Of a DNA stretch of 64,000 bases, positions 1 through 11,422 are shown one piece after another; position 1 is the stretch's first letter, and each line of letters starts with the position of its first letter. Below the pieces are notes generated by a model, which was not told the origin of the DNA, did not search any database, and was given only the letters and a program-made list of their open reading frames with translations. The stretch covers positions 43,378-107,377 of the forward strand of contig MU400648.1 of NCBI GenBank assembly GCA_022578965.1, in the 5' to 3' direction. This DNA is from Xylaria sp. FL1777. Lineage: Eukaryota > Ascomycota > Sordariomycetes > Xylariales > Xylariaceae. A program made the translations under genes and the position numbers.

Positions 1-1417
1 TGAAGGATGGACTAGGCTGGAGCCAAAACTTCCTGCGTAAAGCAGACGAATATGCACCTGCGAAAACCACCTTGACACGGGACAGCACCTCGGTCTGTGT
101 AGCTAGCGTGGTGAGAATTTGGGCACTTAGTGCATCACTTTCGCGAGTAGGGTCCTGTAATAGGCATATCTCTTTCAAGGATGTAGCCCGAGACAGTGCA
201 GTGGCAAGCTCTGCCGGTGTGCTGTGAATGCTGTCTATACGGAGACTTATCGACGTGATAGTTCCACCTACCTCTAGATTGTCGTCTAAAGCTGCCGATA
301 CGGCATCGGCTGTGAGGTTTTCAAGAAGCTCTAGGCCAAGATGGCCATCATGCTGAGCATAAGCAAGGCGAATCAGCCGACCGACCGCGCGGGTGTCACG
401 GCATCCCTGCAGAACCTCTTGGACAAACTCTTTAAAGCCGGCAAGGTGGCGGACGTGATCAAAAACTGATATCTCAAAGTCATCCAAGTGCAGTGTTTCC
501 AGAAGGAGGCCCTTGGCCGCCTGGTCCTGGTGCGTGTTTAAGCTCTGGGGTTTTGAAGTCATGTCAGGCAGACGGGTATCAGTAGTCTCAGCTGACGCCC
601 ATACGGGGCTCAGGGCCGCCGTGTCCACCAGCGGTACTGAATCCAGAATTTGGATATCATGGGGATCTTGCCAGGTGCCATAATACTCCACAGAATTATA
701 ATTGAATTTCTCCATATACTCAGCTGCAGACAAAGCTCTTCTCGGGCGCACCTCGTCCATCACTCTCAAGGGGCCTTCTTCGCCGTGAAAGCTAGCACCG
801 CGGTGGAATGGCCTTGTCTCCGCCTCCAGCGACGGGACAAACTTGGCCATGGCCACAGCAAAGCCGATGATGCCATAACGCACCCTTTTCACATCGGTGA
901 TGTCGACAACCACCATCCCCCATTCGAGGTCAGTGTCACGATACACGGTGGCCAGAGGTTCTGGACGGGCCGGCGCGCCACGACCCTTCCGCGGATCAAA
1001 TGCCACACCTTGAAGCAGGCAGGCCGAGATGAAGGGAAACGGCACAACACTCGTGCGATCCCACGGTCGGAAACGGCGGGGATCGCCGGGGTGCCTGCGC
1101 GTGAGTTCTGGTAGCTCTACCGGCACCAGACGATCCTTGCAGGCCCCGCCACTCGCATAATAGGCGTCGGCGAGAGCTAGCTCACCGCGGATGGCAGTGT
1201 GGTTGGCAGGGTCGGAGAAGATCGTGACGATGCGCTGACAACAGACAGTGAGAGGGGGCCCCTGTAGCGACTCTTCAAGGAGCCCACCGACGCTGGAGAC
1301 GGCGGCGACGGGTTGGTAGCACCCGGCGAGCTTGGCGACTGTGAAAAAGATCCAGGAATTGGGGCCAGCCGGCCGCTCCAGAGGCCGCCAGTAGGGGGTG
1401 AAGGGAGTTTCCGCCAT
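1..1417 (-). CDS. Hypothetical protein, runs off left edge
   Basis: A single open frame reads leftwards from the ATG at 1417-1415 to base 1 without a stop, at least 472 codons, so the C-terminus lies outside the window. The in-frame upstream stop is at 1597-1595 and no other in-frame ATG lies between, which fixes the start unless an upstream exon exists. The protein starts MAETPFTPYWRPLERP. I see no signal peptide, membrane segment or catalytic motif that I recognise. The N-terminal half is rich in Pro, Arg and Trp; the part encoded by about 1-600 is rich in Leu and Ala and looks helical. Codon use and GC content look like those of the real genes. The long uninterrupted frame is strong evidence that it is coding. 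The function is unknown. Confidence 0.72.
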   Translation of the reverse strand, partial: MAETPFTPYWRPLERPAGPNSWIFFTVAKLAGCYQPVAAVSSVGGLLEESLQGPPLTVCCQRIVTIFSDPANHTAIRGELALADAYYASGGACKDRLVPVELPELTRRHPGDPRRFRPWDRTSVVPFPFISACLLQGVAFDPRKGRGAPARPEPLATVYRDTDLEWGMVVVDITDVKRVRYGIIGFAVAMAKFVPSLEAETRPFHRGASFHGEEGPLRVMDEVRPRRALSAAEYMEKFNYNSVEYYGTWQDPHDIQILDSVPLVDTAALSPVWASAETTDTRLPDMTSKPQSLNTHQDQAAKGLLLETLHLDDFEISVFDHVRHLAGFKEFVQEVLQGCRDTRAVGRLIRLAYAQHDGHLGLELLENLTADAVSAALDDNLEVGGTITSISLRIDSIHSTPAELATALSRATSLKEICLLQDPTRESDALSAQILTTLATQTEVLSRVKVVFAGAYSSALRRKFWLQPSPSF

Positions 1418-3119
1418 GGAAACATGGAACCGATACCCAGACGAAAACAAACAGCGCAGCGGAGGCCAAGACGGGGATAGGGACGACAGGTGGCAAACGG
1501 CAAGATATTCGGCCAAATATGGGGTGTACGTGGTTCGCTGTGCCACGTCGAGGGCTTGAGGAGACGGTACGGAGTAGATTCCTAGGTATTGCCACTATTC
1601 CTAGCCCCGGATAAGGCAGCCACCGATAGGAAGGATGCGCGGTGTGCCTAACATTTTCAGGACCCAGGGCGGTCCGATGGAGGTTTACAGCGCTGTTTCG
1701 TTAGAGGTAATATCATGTTACTGGATCTGCTAAGGTTGAGATACTCTGATCTGCCATGGGCCAGGAGTAGCCTTAGTGCAGTGTGGGTGGATGTAACACT
1801 CAATGGAGATGAACCGGATTGATTGATGATGTACGGAGTAGAGGGCGAAGGATTCCGGTGCGCGCGAGACTATGCAGTATATAACATTACCACCTGCCAT
1901 CACGGAAAACCAGGTCAGGGGGGCCGGCTTGGCGTGTATATCGCATTACCTAACTCGCTAAATTCTGTTCACGCGTTAAATACGACTTCACTTCTTAGTT
2001 AATATGCACCGATGACGAGCCAAGGGCGATAAAAACTAGGCTACAGCACCTATTTAGGCAAGTAGTTTTTGTCTACCTAGCTATTAATATTCATTAGGTA
2101 TACAGAGCCTCTCTCCATTATGACTAAGACTAACCTTACCAACCAGTAGCGTTGAAACGGATTTGTCGAGTTAATGCGGTAGGCATGGCATTAGTGACTG
2201 TCAGCTCGTGAGGCTTAGGGTTCTAACGTGTCTGCCTTTGGAGGAGTCCGGGACAGCCTCAGCCCTCACTTATACGTAGCCCTAGACGCCTATATGATGT
2301 CGGTAAGCGGACAGGTTCATTCGACTCTAAAGCAAGGATATGAATCCTACTTTGCTGGCAAGCACGCCGTATTGGATTTGGGGGAAACCGAGCTCCCGAG
2401 TGGACGAAACAGCAATAGGGTAGGTAGTATTGTGATGACTGATTTATTGATTTTCTTATGCAGGTTAACAAGGCTTTTCCTTTTTGTCGGTGTTAGTTAA
2501 TTGTATGATCTGAGTAACGGTGGAGAGTGTGTGCATGAGCATCAACTTTGGGATTGGCGAGACTGTAAGTCAGCCAAAACCAGACTTTTCACGGGTATTT
2601 ATACACACTTCCTCAGACATGTTATAACCTATCATGATTTGGATCGAGTAGAAGAGATGAATGAATGTGTACAGCGGTATTTCAAGCATATCTCAATCTC
2701 ATGAACCGTTTTCATCTATGTTCGTGAGCCTACAGTTAGACTGGTCAAATGATTCATACCAAATACCCGGCTGAAGTCTTTCAGCCCACGAACCTTCGTA
2801 CATAGTAATAGGCTAAGCTAAGCCCAGCGTTCCACGGGCACAAATCAGGCGAAGCATCTTACCTTTCACACCGACCTGTCATCCTAAATCCACCTCGAAG
2901 AAATACGGATAGGTAACTTCAGACGCTTGCAACTGTAGTAGCTAATAAGCCTAAGTATTCCCAAAAATAAACCCAGAAAGAAATCAGAGAAAAATAACTA
3001 GCTCCAGTAAAAGCAGCATGCTGTAAGGAGGGTTAACTATTCTATTTTCCTGAATACGGTGCCCTAGTAGTTGAACACACAGATAGCAAAACAGAAGCCT
3101 AACGACTAGAAGGAGAGAG
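1418..3119. other. Intergenic, no gene seen
   Basis: This holds the promoter side of the left-edge gene and then AT-richer sequence. Only short frames (under 90 codons) occur, with no homology that I recognise and no convincing splice-linked frame. Confidence 0.5.
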
Positions 3120-4060
3120 TAATGCCGTCGCACTGCTACGATGAGTTAGTATACGCCTTTGTATTAGAACATCCTGCATTAAAAGCTACAAAACAGTTTG
3201 AGGTTAGTAATTTAAACATTGATTTGCGGATACTGAGCTGAGGAATGCAGTTATGTCTTAACAGAAAAAGTTGAGAAGAAATTTATTTTTAGTGAACAGA
3301 GCGCCGACTTCCACGATGAACCCTTCTTTTATTAAAGATATCCTCCTTTGTATGGTTCAAAACACAACGTTATTCTAGACTCGTTTTAAGTTTTGGGGCA
3401 ATACAAAAGGGGTTTGAGGCCTCCTCCGCTATGCCTGTCAGCTTTTAAGCCCCAGCAGTAAGCTTCTCACTAATTAACCAACTTCTTCTTAAGCCTACGA
3501 AATTACGGCTTTTACTAACAAACAACTTAAAGAAGTATTCGTTGACAAACTTAATATTACAATGTCGTTCTTCGCGTACTTTCTCCTTTTGGAAAGCTTC
3601 CTATGAGAATGGGCCGAACGCCGTCTTGCTAAGAAGTATATCCAGCAATACAAGCCTTTCCTACTTCCTTTAGCAGAGGCACGACTTATAAATAAGATAG
3701 TTATGACAGCTAATGAGAAAACTATATTACCGTTTACATAATTTATTGGGAATTAGCTCCCGTCGAAAGTCTCGCTATGGACAAGACCAATCTTTGACTC
3801 TGAAAATAATTTGCACACATTTTTCCTCTCAAGATTTTATTCTAATTGTTACAGCTTCTGGGGAGCGATTCGTAGATCCCAATTGTCTCTACTCAGGGGT
3901 ACCAGAAGAGCAGAAAACTGTTTCTTAATTGAAAAGTTAGATAAAACTTGAATAAAAAGAGCTACTTAAGCAGGTTAAAACTTATCGCTATTAGAGCAGA
4001 TTTAAAAAAAGTATTTAGTTTATTGGAAAGTACCTAACTTACAGTCCTTAGATTAATGTT
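3120..4060 (+). pseudogene. Possible decayed coding sequence
   Basis: Plus-strand translation gives protein-like stretches broken by stops. A 39-codon frame begins at ATG 3123. Around 3495-3690 a frame includes EWAERRLAKKYIQQYKPF and AEARLINKIVMTANEK, with TGA and TAA or TAG interruptions. The composition (many Lys, Glu, Leu and Ile in amphipathic order) looks more like a degraded gene or transposon fragment than random intergenic DNA. I do not recognise the family. Some stops could be C-to-T mutations of CAA, CAG or CGA. It could also be chance. Confidence 0.25.
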
Positions 4061-4447
4061 GAGTTTATAACATTACGCGTCTGCCATCCTTTGCCATCAG
4101 TACTCACTCACCATAAAAGAAGGTTATATATAATATTACAACCTAGATAATTCAATCGATTTTACCTACGACTACGAAACACCAAGATCGAGCAGCAAAG
4201 GTGGGCGTCTCAGTAATAGTCGCGCATTAGCGTAGGAATGGTTGACGCCTCCAGATCGATGACGTCGTGACGCAACATGTGGCCATCATCCGTTTGCACG
4301 ATGAGACACAGATGTGCAGGAATGTAAAATACATAGACGATCGTGTCAGGCATGAGGCTCGCAAATAAATTGACGGTAGTGCCCACTCGTGGCCGAGCGA
4401 ATGATCTCAAATTCCCGATTCACACAACCTAGAAGCGTATCGCATGA

Positions 4448-6253
4448 ATGGCTAGCGACACCTACGCCCGCGACATCGAACAAGAGGGCGCCAACGCAAC
4501 CACGATGTCTACGAATGGAAACAAGGCCCCTGACGGGCGCAAGCGCGTCCTTGTCGTTGGCGCTGGTGCAGCCGGCATGTCGACGGCGTACCACCTCTCG
4601 CAGCACCGCGACAAATTCGACGTGACGCTCATCGATGCAGTGGACTACTGCGGCGGCCAGGCCTTCTCGATCCCGCTCGACAAGGCGCGGCACGGCGCGT
4701 CGTGGTGCAACCAGGGCGTGCAGGGCGGCTCGTACATCTTCCACCACACCATGACCATGTTCGCGCGCCAGGGGTACCGGGCCGACCCCGTGAAGCTGCA
4801 GGTGTCGTTCGGGAAGGACGACACCTTCTGGACCAACATGTTCCCGACGGAGCTGCTGGCGCGCCACGGAACAGAGGTCGCGCGGCTCGCGACGGTGCTG
4901 AGGCTCATGCGTTGGTTCGAGGTCTTCTTCGCCCTATTGCCGCTGCGTCTCGTGTTCAAGCTGTTCCTGTTCTCGGACGAGTTTATCGAGGCCGTCGTCC
5001 TGCCTATGACGGCGCTCTTCCTCGGCACCGGGAATGCGACGCCCGAGGTCCCTGCTATCATGTTTGAGAGACTTTGCACGTCGCCCACGTACGGCATGTG
5101 GTATAAGCCGGACAGGAACACGGTCGTCAATAACCAGCCGCCGATGGTCGTCTTCCCAAATCTCTCCGAGTTCTACGAGGCGTGGCGGAAGGATCTCGTC
5201 TCAAGGGGTGTGGCAGTGCGCCTCTCGACTGAGTTAACGGAAATCGTGCAGCGGGATAAACGTGGTGTGGTAGTCAAACTCAAGCCACGCACGCCGGTCC
5301 CGGATCATCATAACCCCAACGATGCAGATTTAAACGCACCAGTTAGCCATGAAGCCTTTGACGAGATCGTTCTATGTTGTCTTGCAGATAAAGCAAAGGA
5401 GGTGCTAGGACGTACCGCTTCGTGGCGAGAGAAGCGAGTGCTGGGCTCCGCGAAGTTCAGCGACGACATCACCATCACGCACAACGACGCAGATTACATG
5501 AAGAAGCACTACGAGAACTTCTACCGGGAAGATCTGGCCGTCGCCAAGACGAGCGGGGCCGACCAGACCTCGCGGCTCAACTACGCGGTGGGCAACTTCC
5601 GCCCGATGTATTACATCAAGATGTACGCGCAGGACAGGACGAAGCTGGAGATGTGCTTCGACACGACCAACTACCAGAGCCAGTTTCCCGAAAACGTGCC
5701 GTTCGAGCGGCACGTCTTCCAAACCATCTACCTCAACAAAGCCCGGGACCGCCACTTGTGGTCGGATGGCGAGATCCGCCAGGAGCGTGTCATCCGTCAG
5801 GACTGGTGGCACCAGCTCTGCCACAGCTACACGCACTATTTGTTCGTGGTGCAGTGGATGATGTTCCTCCAGGCGCGCAGGCACACGCGGTTCGCGGCCG
5901 CCTGGACCCTCGTCAACGCGCACGAGGTCGCCGTTATCTCGGGGCTCGCGGCCGCTGTTGATCTCGGAGCCGAGTATCCCAGGGATCTAGAGCACGATCG
6001 CTTCGCGTTTCTGTGTTTCCGGCTGTATTACTTGCTTGCGTACGGGAAGTGGTACCGTCGCAGGTACACGGCAGGGAGTGGTAAGAAGTCTGCGGAGGAC
6101 GGGAGTAGCTGGGCTACCGGGCCGTATGGTGGTGTCTACCAGGGCCCTGGCGTGTCGGCGGTTGAACGGCAAACTTGGCGGGAGGAGGTCAAGAAGGGTA
6201 CGAGCACGGGGAATCTTGCTAAGGGGAATGCGCCTGGCAGAAGCCAGCCGTGA
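4448..6253 (+). CDS. FAD/NAD(P)-binding oxidoreductase (COG2907/amine oxidase-like)
   Basis: An intronless gene of 601 codons. Residues 33-63 form a Rossmann dinucleotide-binding start: a hydrophobic strand, then GAGAAG (G38, G40, G43), and an acidic residue near the end of the second strand (LID). This is typical of flavoprotein oxidoreductases related to amine oxidases and phytoene desaturases. The C-terminal HEVAVISGLAAAVDLGAEYP segment (about residues 495-515) resembles the closing FAD-binding strand of the predicted NAD/FAD-binding proteins of COG2907; this assignment is from memory. A central hydrophobic stretch at about residues 150-190 could be membrane-associated. The substrate is unknown. 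A second in-frame ATG at 4505 (MSTNGNK) is an equally plausible start, giving about 582 aa. The gene stands alone, more than 3 kb from either neighbour, and its body is GC-rich against AT-richer flanks. An AAATAAATA run near 6499 could serve polyadenylation. Confidence 0.85.
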   Translation: MASDTYARDIEQEGANATTMSTNGNKAPDGRKRVLVVGAGAAGMSTAYHLSQHRDKFDVTLIDAVDYCGGQAFSIPLDKARHGASWCNQGVQGGSYIFHHTMTMFARQGYRADPVKLQVSFGKDDTFWTNMFPTELLARHGTEVARLATVLRLMRWFEVFFALLPLRLVFKLFLFSDEFIEAVVLPMTALFLGTGNATPEVPAIMFERLCTSPTYGMWYKPDRNTVVNNQPPMVVFPNLSEFYEAWRKDLVSRGVAVRLSTELTEIVQRDKRGVVVKLKPRTPVPDHHNPNDADLNAPVSHEAFDEIVLCCLADKAKEVLGRTASWREKRVLGSAKFSDDITITHNDADYMKKHYENFYREDLAVAKTSGADQTSRLNYAVGNFRPMYYIKMYAQDRTKLEMCFDTTNYQSQFPENVPFERHVFQTIYLNKARDRHLWSDGEIRQERVIRQDWWHQLCHSYTHYLFVVQWMMFLQARRHTRFAAAWTLVNAHEVAVISGLAAAVDLGAEYPRDLEHDRFAFLCFRLYYLLAYGKWYRRRYTAGSGKKSAEDGSSWATGPYGGVYQGPGVSAVERQTWREEVKKGTSTGNLAKGNAPGRSQP

Positions 6254-7908
6254 ATGCGGAAAGGAGTTGGGCGGTTTGCATCAGTATGGCCCCCATGGCA
6301 AACAGACGTATTGAGGACACACGCGGCATGATACTCTCCAATGAGAATCAGAATTCAAGTGGTTATTTTCAGATCACCTTAAGCTCTACAACTCCCAACC
6401 GGGCAATATATCGCGTCATTTGCACGTTACATGTGCTTGTTGCAACGAGGGATCTCACAGATATCTCGCTTGCTCGGATCCTATATTTGGTAAGGCCGAA
6501 ATAAATATTACTGCAAGCGCCACGACAACCGATTCCTTCATGACTCGTTCCTTATAGGCTACCTTTCAGTATCAGTATCAATGACGGTAGAGCAACATGC
6601 ATAGAGGAGGTTAGCGTCTTAACTTGAATCCGTCTTCTGACGACGATTAGAGTTCAACAAGATAGAAAGATATGTTTATTTACCCCTTTTATTTACTTTA
6701 CTACTGGCACCAGCATATAAACAGTCTGAAAGATGGATTGTCATGCATGTCGGCACTCCAGTCGGCAACGGCGTATCCGTTTACGCATGGTTCGTAACTC
6801 GCCTTATTATTGGTTGTCAGCAGCGACACCGTCTCGAGAGTCGTTAATCTCATATTAACCACGCCAAGCCCGGCTATCGCAGTCGTTGGTAAGGCACAGT
6901 AACAAGCGGGCGCGTAATTTGCTCGATGCCTTGCTGTTATACGAGACACTGCATAGTACATGCAGAGCCAACGTGGAGAGAGCACATCAACACTCTTAAG
7001 CTAGAGTAATGGCCCTATATGCGGCACGGCGAAGAATTAGCCGCCGTCGTAAGAGGAATCATTTTATCTTGCGAGGCTTTGCACGAGGCCGATACTTTGG
7101 CCATGTAGAAGTACATTCTGTCTTGAGCAGAGATATCTTTTTCTTAGTCATGTACCCGGGTAGGATCTTTTCACTAGCCTGTTATATGTAGCTGTATAAT
7201 ATAGCGGTAAAGCCGATCGAGCTAAGTTGTGCGATATAGTTACTTAGATAGTATCGACTCCACTTATAGTTACCATGAAGGAAATGCAGCTAATTATTTG
7301 AATGACTAGGTAGGTAACTATATGTAATACACTTAATTCTGGCAGTTCGTTCAAACCTTGGAATAGGCGCTATTGTCATGACCGTATGTTTACTGATACT
7401 TAGGAAGTGGACCATACGAGCGGTATATGAGACTTCGAAGGATTCTTGTTCCTGCAAGAGACCGATGGATCATAGGACGAAACCACACTCGTTACTGTCA
7501 CGGCTTCGCCGCTTGTACTGATAGGCTGGTTAGTACTTGCCCATTTAGGCCCATTTCACCGGAAGACAGCCCGTTATCAGATGGGCATATTTGCAAACCT
7601 TCGGTTTCCCCGTTTGCCTTTCCCTTCACCTTCAAAGTTAAGGAACCACTTAAGTAGAATGCAGTCAACGTAGTAAGCAGTGTCAGGATCGAAGACCGTT
7701 GTTGTTAGTCACAGGTGAGCGAGATTCATTCTGAAGATGATATGTATAGGCTATAGTGTAAAGTATTTCCTCGTAGGACTGTGAGTACTATTGGACGAAT
7801 ACTTAATACTTCTATGGTTAGAATGGGCCATTTTAGACGCGAGTTAAGTTTGGTCTGGGGCTTATAAAAGTTCACTGGCGCGGACATAACAGTATGTAAG
7901 TACTGAAG

Positions 7909-7945
7909 TACCTAGGTAGGTGCCGGTATCTTAGGTACCTAGGTA
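7909..7945. repeat. Two perfect copies of palindrome TACCTAGGTA
   Basis: TACCTAGGTA occurs at 7909-7918 and again at 7936-7945, each followed by GG. Other perfect copies are at 15381-15390 and 23936-23945. All are intergenic. Confidence 0.85.
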
Positions 7946-9485
7946 GGTACTCAAGGTAGTACATGACTCTTGTCTGGGTCTAATCTGGGGTAGGGCTGAA
8001 AATAGATTGCCAATCTCCACTGTATGTATGCGTAAGCGGCAAGTAGTGTCACCTGTGCGCAGTTGACCCCCATTACATACTGCGTACTGCGTATAAGTTA
8101 ACCTAGGCACTGAAATTGAAGCCGCGGTACGGAGTTGGATACCCGGAAACAACAAGCTTCCGGTAGACGAAATACACCACCGGTCATCACGGCGGAGTAA
8201 TGAATTCATCCTCCTTCATGCATTCCAACCGCCCGGTAGTGTAGTTCGTGGCTATGTCACACAACAACGCAACGCGCCACGCCACGCCACGCTAATTCTC
8301 CGTTTGGCTACAGCTCGACCATTCGTAAGCAGGATTAAAGCCATAGCAGATCCTATTCCAGGTTATCAGTCCCCAACAAATGCGAGCTACCCGTCAGCCA
8401 CGCAGACATTAGACTCATCATATGTACTGCGTCGAGTGTAGTTAGCAGCCAGCCATGCTACAAGTACAGTACGTACCTACATACTTGGCGCCGACGTTAG
8501 CCTTGCAGGACGCTTTGATCTTTCTGTGCCTCCAGCTAGCTATGCCTTGCAGATACCTACTAGTAGGCTATCACTATAGATGATGTACGCCCCGTGCCAT
8601 ATTCTCAGTATACCGGTACACCCGTGGGTCGACTACTGGAGATTGTTTGGCGGCCCGAAGCCGCCTCGAGACAAAAGTTCACCCTCCCTTTCAACCTCTG
8701 GTCTATTTCCATGTAAGTGTACACTAATGAATCCGACACATTCCTTAGCCCAAGGTGGAAAGCCCATCCCTCGACGCGCCATACATGTGCTCTACCAACG
8801 TCTTACGCATAAGTGTAGAGCTCACCCGACTAGCCTTGCGCCTCGAATCCAACATTGCGGGTTCTGGCCATTCTCATTCCACAACCTAACTGATGTATAC
8901 ACTACAGGGGAAGACGCTAGCTCCTTGTGGGTTTTTGTTCCTGTCCTTCTGGAAGACTTTCATGCACAGTTTCACATTCCAACATCCCATCTCCAGCCTA
9001 TCAGCCCATCGAGATCGCCCGTTTCGAAACTGGAAGGATTCTTCATGCTTCGAGAAACAAACATTACCCACTACACACCTTAGTCATACATATAATACAC
9101 GATACTATACCTGTACTATGTGTTCTACTATACACTATGCTTTGAACGGTCAGCCTAAGTACTGTACTATGTCAAACTGGGCTATCAATCCCCCTACTCT
9201 AGGATCCGTCACTATTTGTAGATAGTTCCTGTTGGTTTTGAGTTCGTGGTTCCTTGCAGCTATCTATTGCATGAATAATGACTCCTCATGGACCAGCCAA
9301 CCACCGACCCCGCCACATGGCAATCGATGAGATGGATACTGCAGCTAAATGGCAAGCTGAAAATCCTCAGACCGAGGAGGCGTCGTATACTCTCACATCG
9401 TCCGAGGACCGAGGCCTACATGATGAGAAGACCCTAGCCTACATACGGATAGGTAATCAGTGTTAGTATCTCGGCAGGCAAGGCA

Positions 9486-9505
9486 AAAATAAAATAAAAT
9501 AAAAT
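9486..9505 (+). repeat. (AAAAT)4 microsatellite
   Basis: Four perfect AAAAT units followed by AAA, in intergenic sequence. Confidence 0.9.
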
Positions 9506-11422
9506 AAACCACTTGCCTGCCTACCTTAAGCCAAAGATAGTAACTATCAGCCACACCAGGCCATGTGGACTTTTCCCGCGCATCATAAGTCCCCTGTGCC
9601 GTAAATTTTGAGAGCACCAAAGCCAAATGAGGGCAATTTCCAAATATCGCATCTTGTGCTACCTTGATCGGGTACAAGTGTAACGTCAGTTGGGATTTTC
9701 CACTTGGTGCCATTAAGCTGGGGTTTACCCGTGCGACATGATCGGATGAGGCCCCAACTTTTTTTTGCATTCCTTGCGATCCTAGCTATATGTGTACGCT
9801 GCAACGGAGCATTTTCCCATTAATAGTACCTACCTAGCTACTAGACATGTAGCTTTGCCGGAGTCCGTGAGTGCTAACTGATTCCCGTTATTGTATTAGA
9901 CCGGGTTGCTGCAACCACCCGACGAACCGGGAACGCAACGCCACGCTACAGAGATCGGATGTGCCTAGCCCCTAGTATGCGAGTCCGAGTAAGGCAGAGA
10001 ATTCCACCCGAAAAAAAAAGCCAAAAGCACTGACATAAGCATGGTAATTTCTATTGGGATTTGTGAGTCAGTTGCGTGGGTGGTACATACATACATATTT
10101 ATTTCCTTAGATTATGTACTACTATGCCTACACCGATTTCGATTTTCTGATGTAAGTAAGTAAGGAAGGATCCGCTGCTGTTAAGTTCGCAAATTGCGCC
10201 AGGATGAGATTAGGTCTTACAAGGCGCACATTACTAAATTCCGGGGTGCAGCAATGATTCATGTAGCAGGCCCAACAAGTCGAAGGCAAGGCGATCACAA
10301 GATGTGGATGATGATGTGAGATGATGATAAATGATGTTGGTTGGTTGATAGTGCGTGATCTAGACACAGCGGATTTTGAGTATGTGTGTATGTGTGTAGT
10401 GTTAGTAAGTTTGACCGGGTTTTGGTTTCATTCCAGGGAAGCAGTCTGTGAAGAAAAGGAAAAGGGAAAAAAAGAAAGCACATACTTGTCTGTTCAAAAT
10501 GCTATTATCACCCTGCTCGCCGAGAACTACGCACTGCATATTTGGAACCGTATATTTGGAAGAAGGAAGGCAAGGAGGTTAGCGTTTTGGCAAGTGTGGT
10601 AAATGCCTCTGTCAGCCTGTGATGGGTGAGTGAGCATAAGTGCATGTGTTAAGGCGGTCTTGGCGCGTGGTGGTATTACCTTTCTCTTGGATGCGAACTG
10701 TTGGGCACCCAGCTAGGCAGACCCAAAAGCATGGCCAGGCGCGGGAAAATGTCAAATCCCCAAGCCCAAATCTGCAAAGTAGACACACCGCCAAATATCA
10801 CAGCTTACTAGGCAGAAAAGAAAGAAGTCGCAAGTGGATATGAATCCGGTTCATTTTTATCGATGCATGCATCATTATGATTGTTATCTTCTCCCGAGAC
10901 AGCACGACCATTATGCTGATCCATCCATCCATCCTCCGCCCAAAATGGGGCTAGGCTGTCTGGATTATTCCTATACGCATAGTGATCCCTTGTTCCATAC
11001 CAGTCTCATACCATGCAATTATCCGACCTATCATTCCCATTTCCTCTGAAGAACACCAAATTAATGCTTCTCAAATATCGTGTAAAAACCTCTCTTATAG
11101 CAACCCAGAGCGGGGAAAAGGGGCGGGGGGATCTACCCCAAAGCCCATTCACGCCTCGCCCGAAAAGCAAAATGATCTCCAGTTCCCACATCCTCTTAAA
11201 ACAGATCAAACTTTTGATAGACCGGAAGGGCTCCCTTGTCTCAATCTCAAATGAGCTTGTTCGCCCAGGTCCCTCACCAAAACTCCTTGCTAGTGATGCT
11301 GCACAATGCTGATGAAAGACGCCGATGTATGCCGTTGAACAATGCCGGAAGGTCGTCTCATCTCGTGTAATATCCGGCCCAATGCTTCCCAAGACAAAAG
11401 GAAATAAAGGGGTGGTACTCAA

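Larger units (their letters stand above)
6254..11422. other. 5.2-kb intergenic region, no gene seen
   Basis: Six-frame reading shows only short frames with no domain signature, several of them overlapping on both strands. It contains two copies of TACCTAGGTA and an (AAAAT)4 tract, listed separately. I found no tRNA-like box pair. Confidence 0.5.

Noticed and set aside
4210..4410. 66-codon minus-strand frame with protein-like text
   Set aside because: Lies in the promoter of the oxidoreductase, has no recognisable domain and no splice partner; too short to support.
4346..4867. 173-codon minus-strand frame
   Set aside because: Antisense of the GC-rich start of the FAD oxidoreductase; Arg/His/Val-rich and without motif.
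5405..5961. Frames of 172 and 179 codons on both strands
   Set aside because: Shadows of the GC-rich oxidoreductase reading frame.
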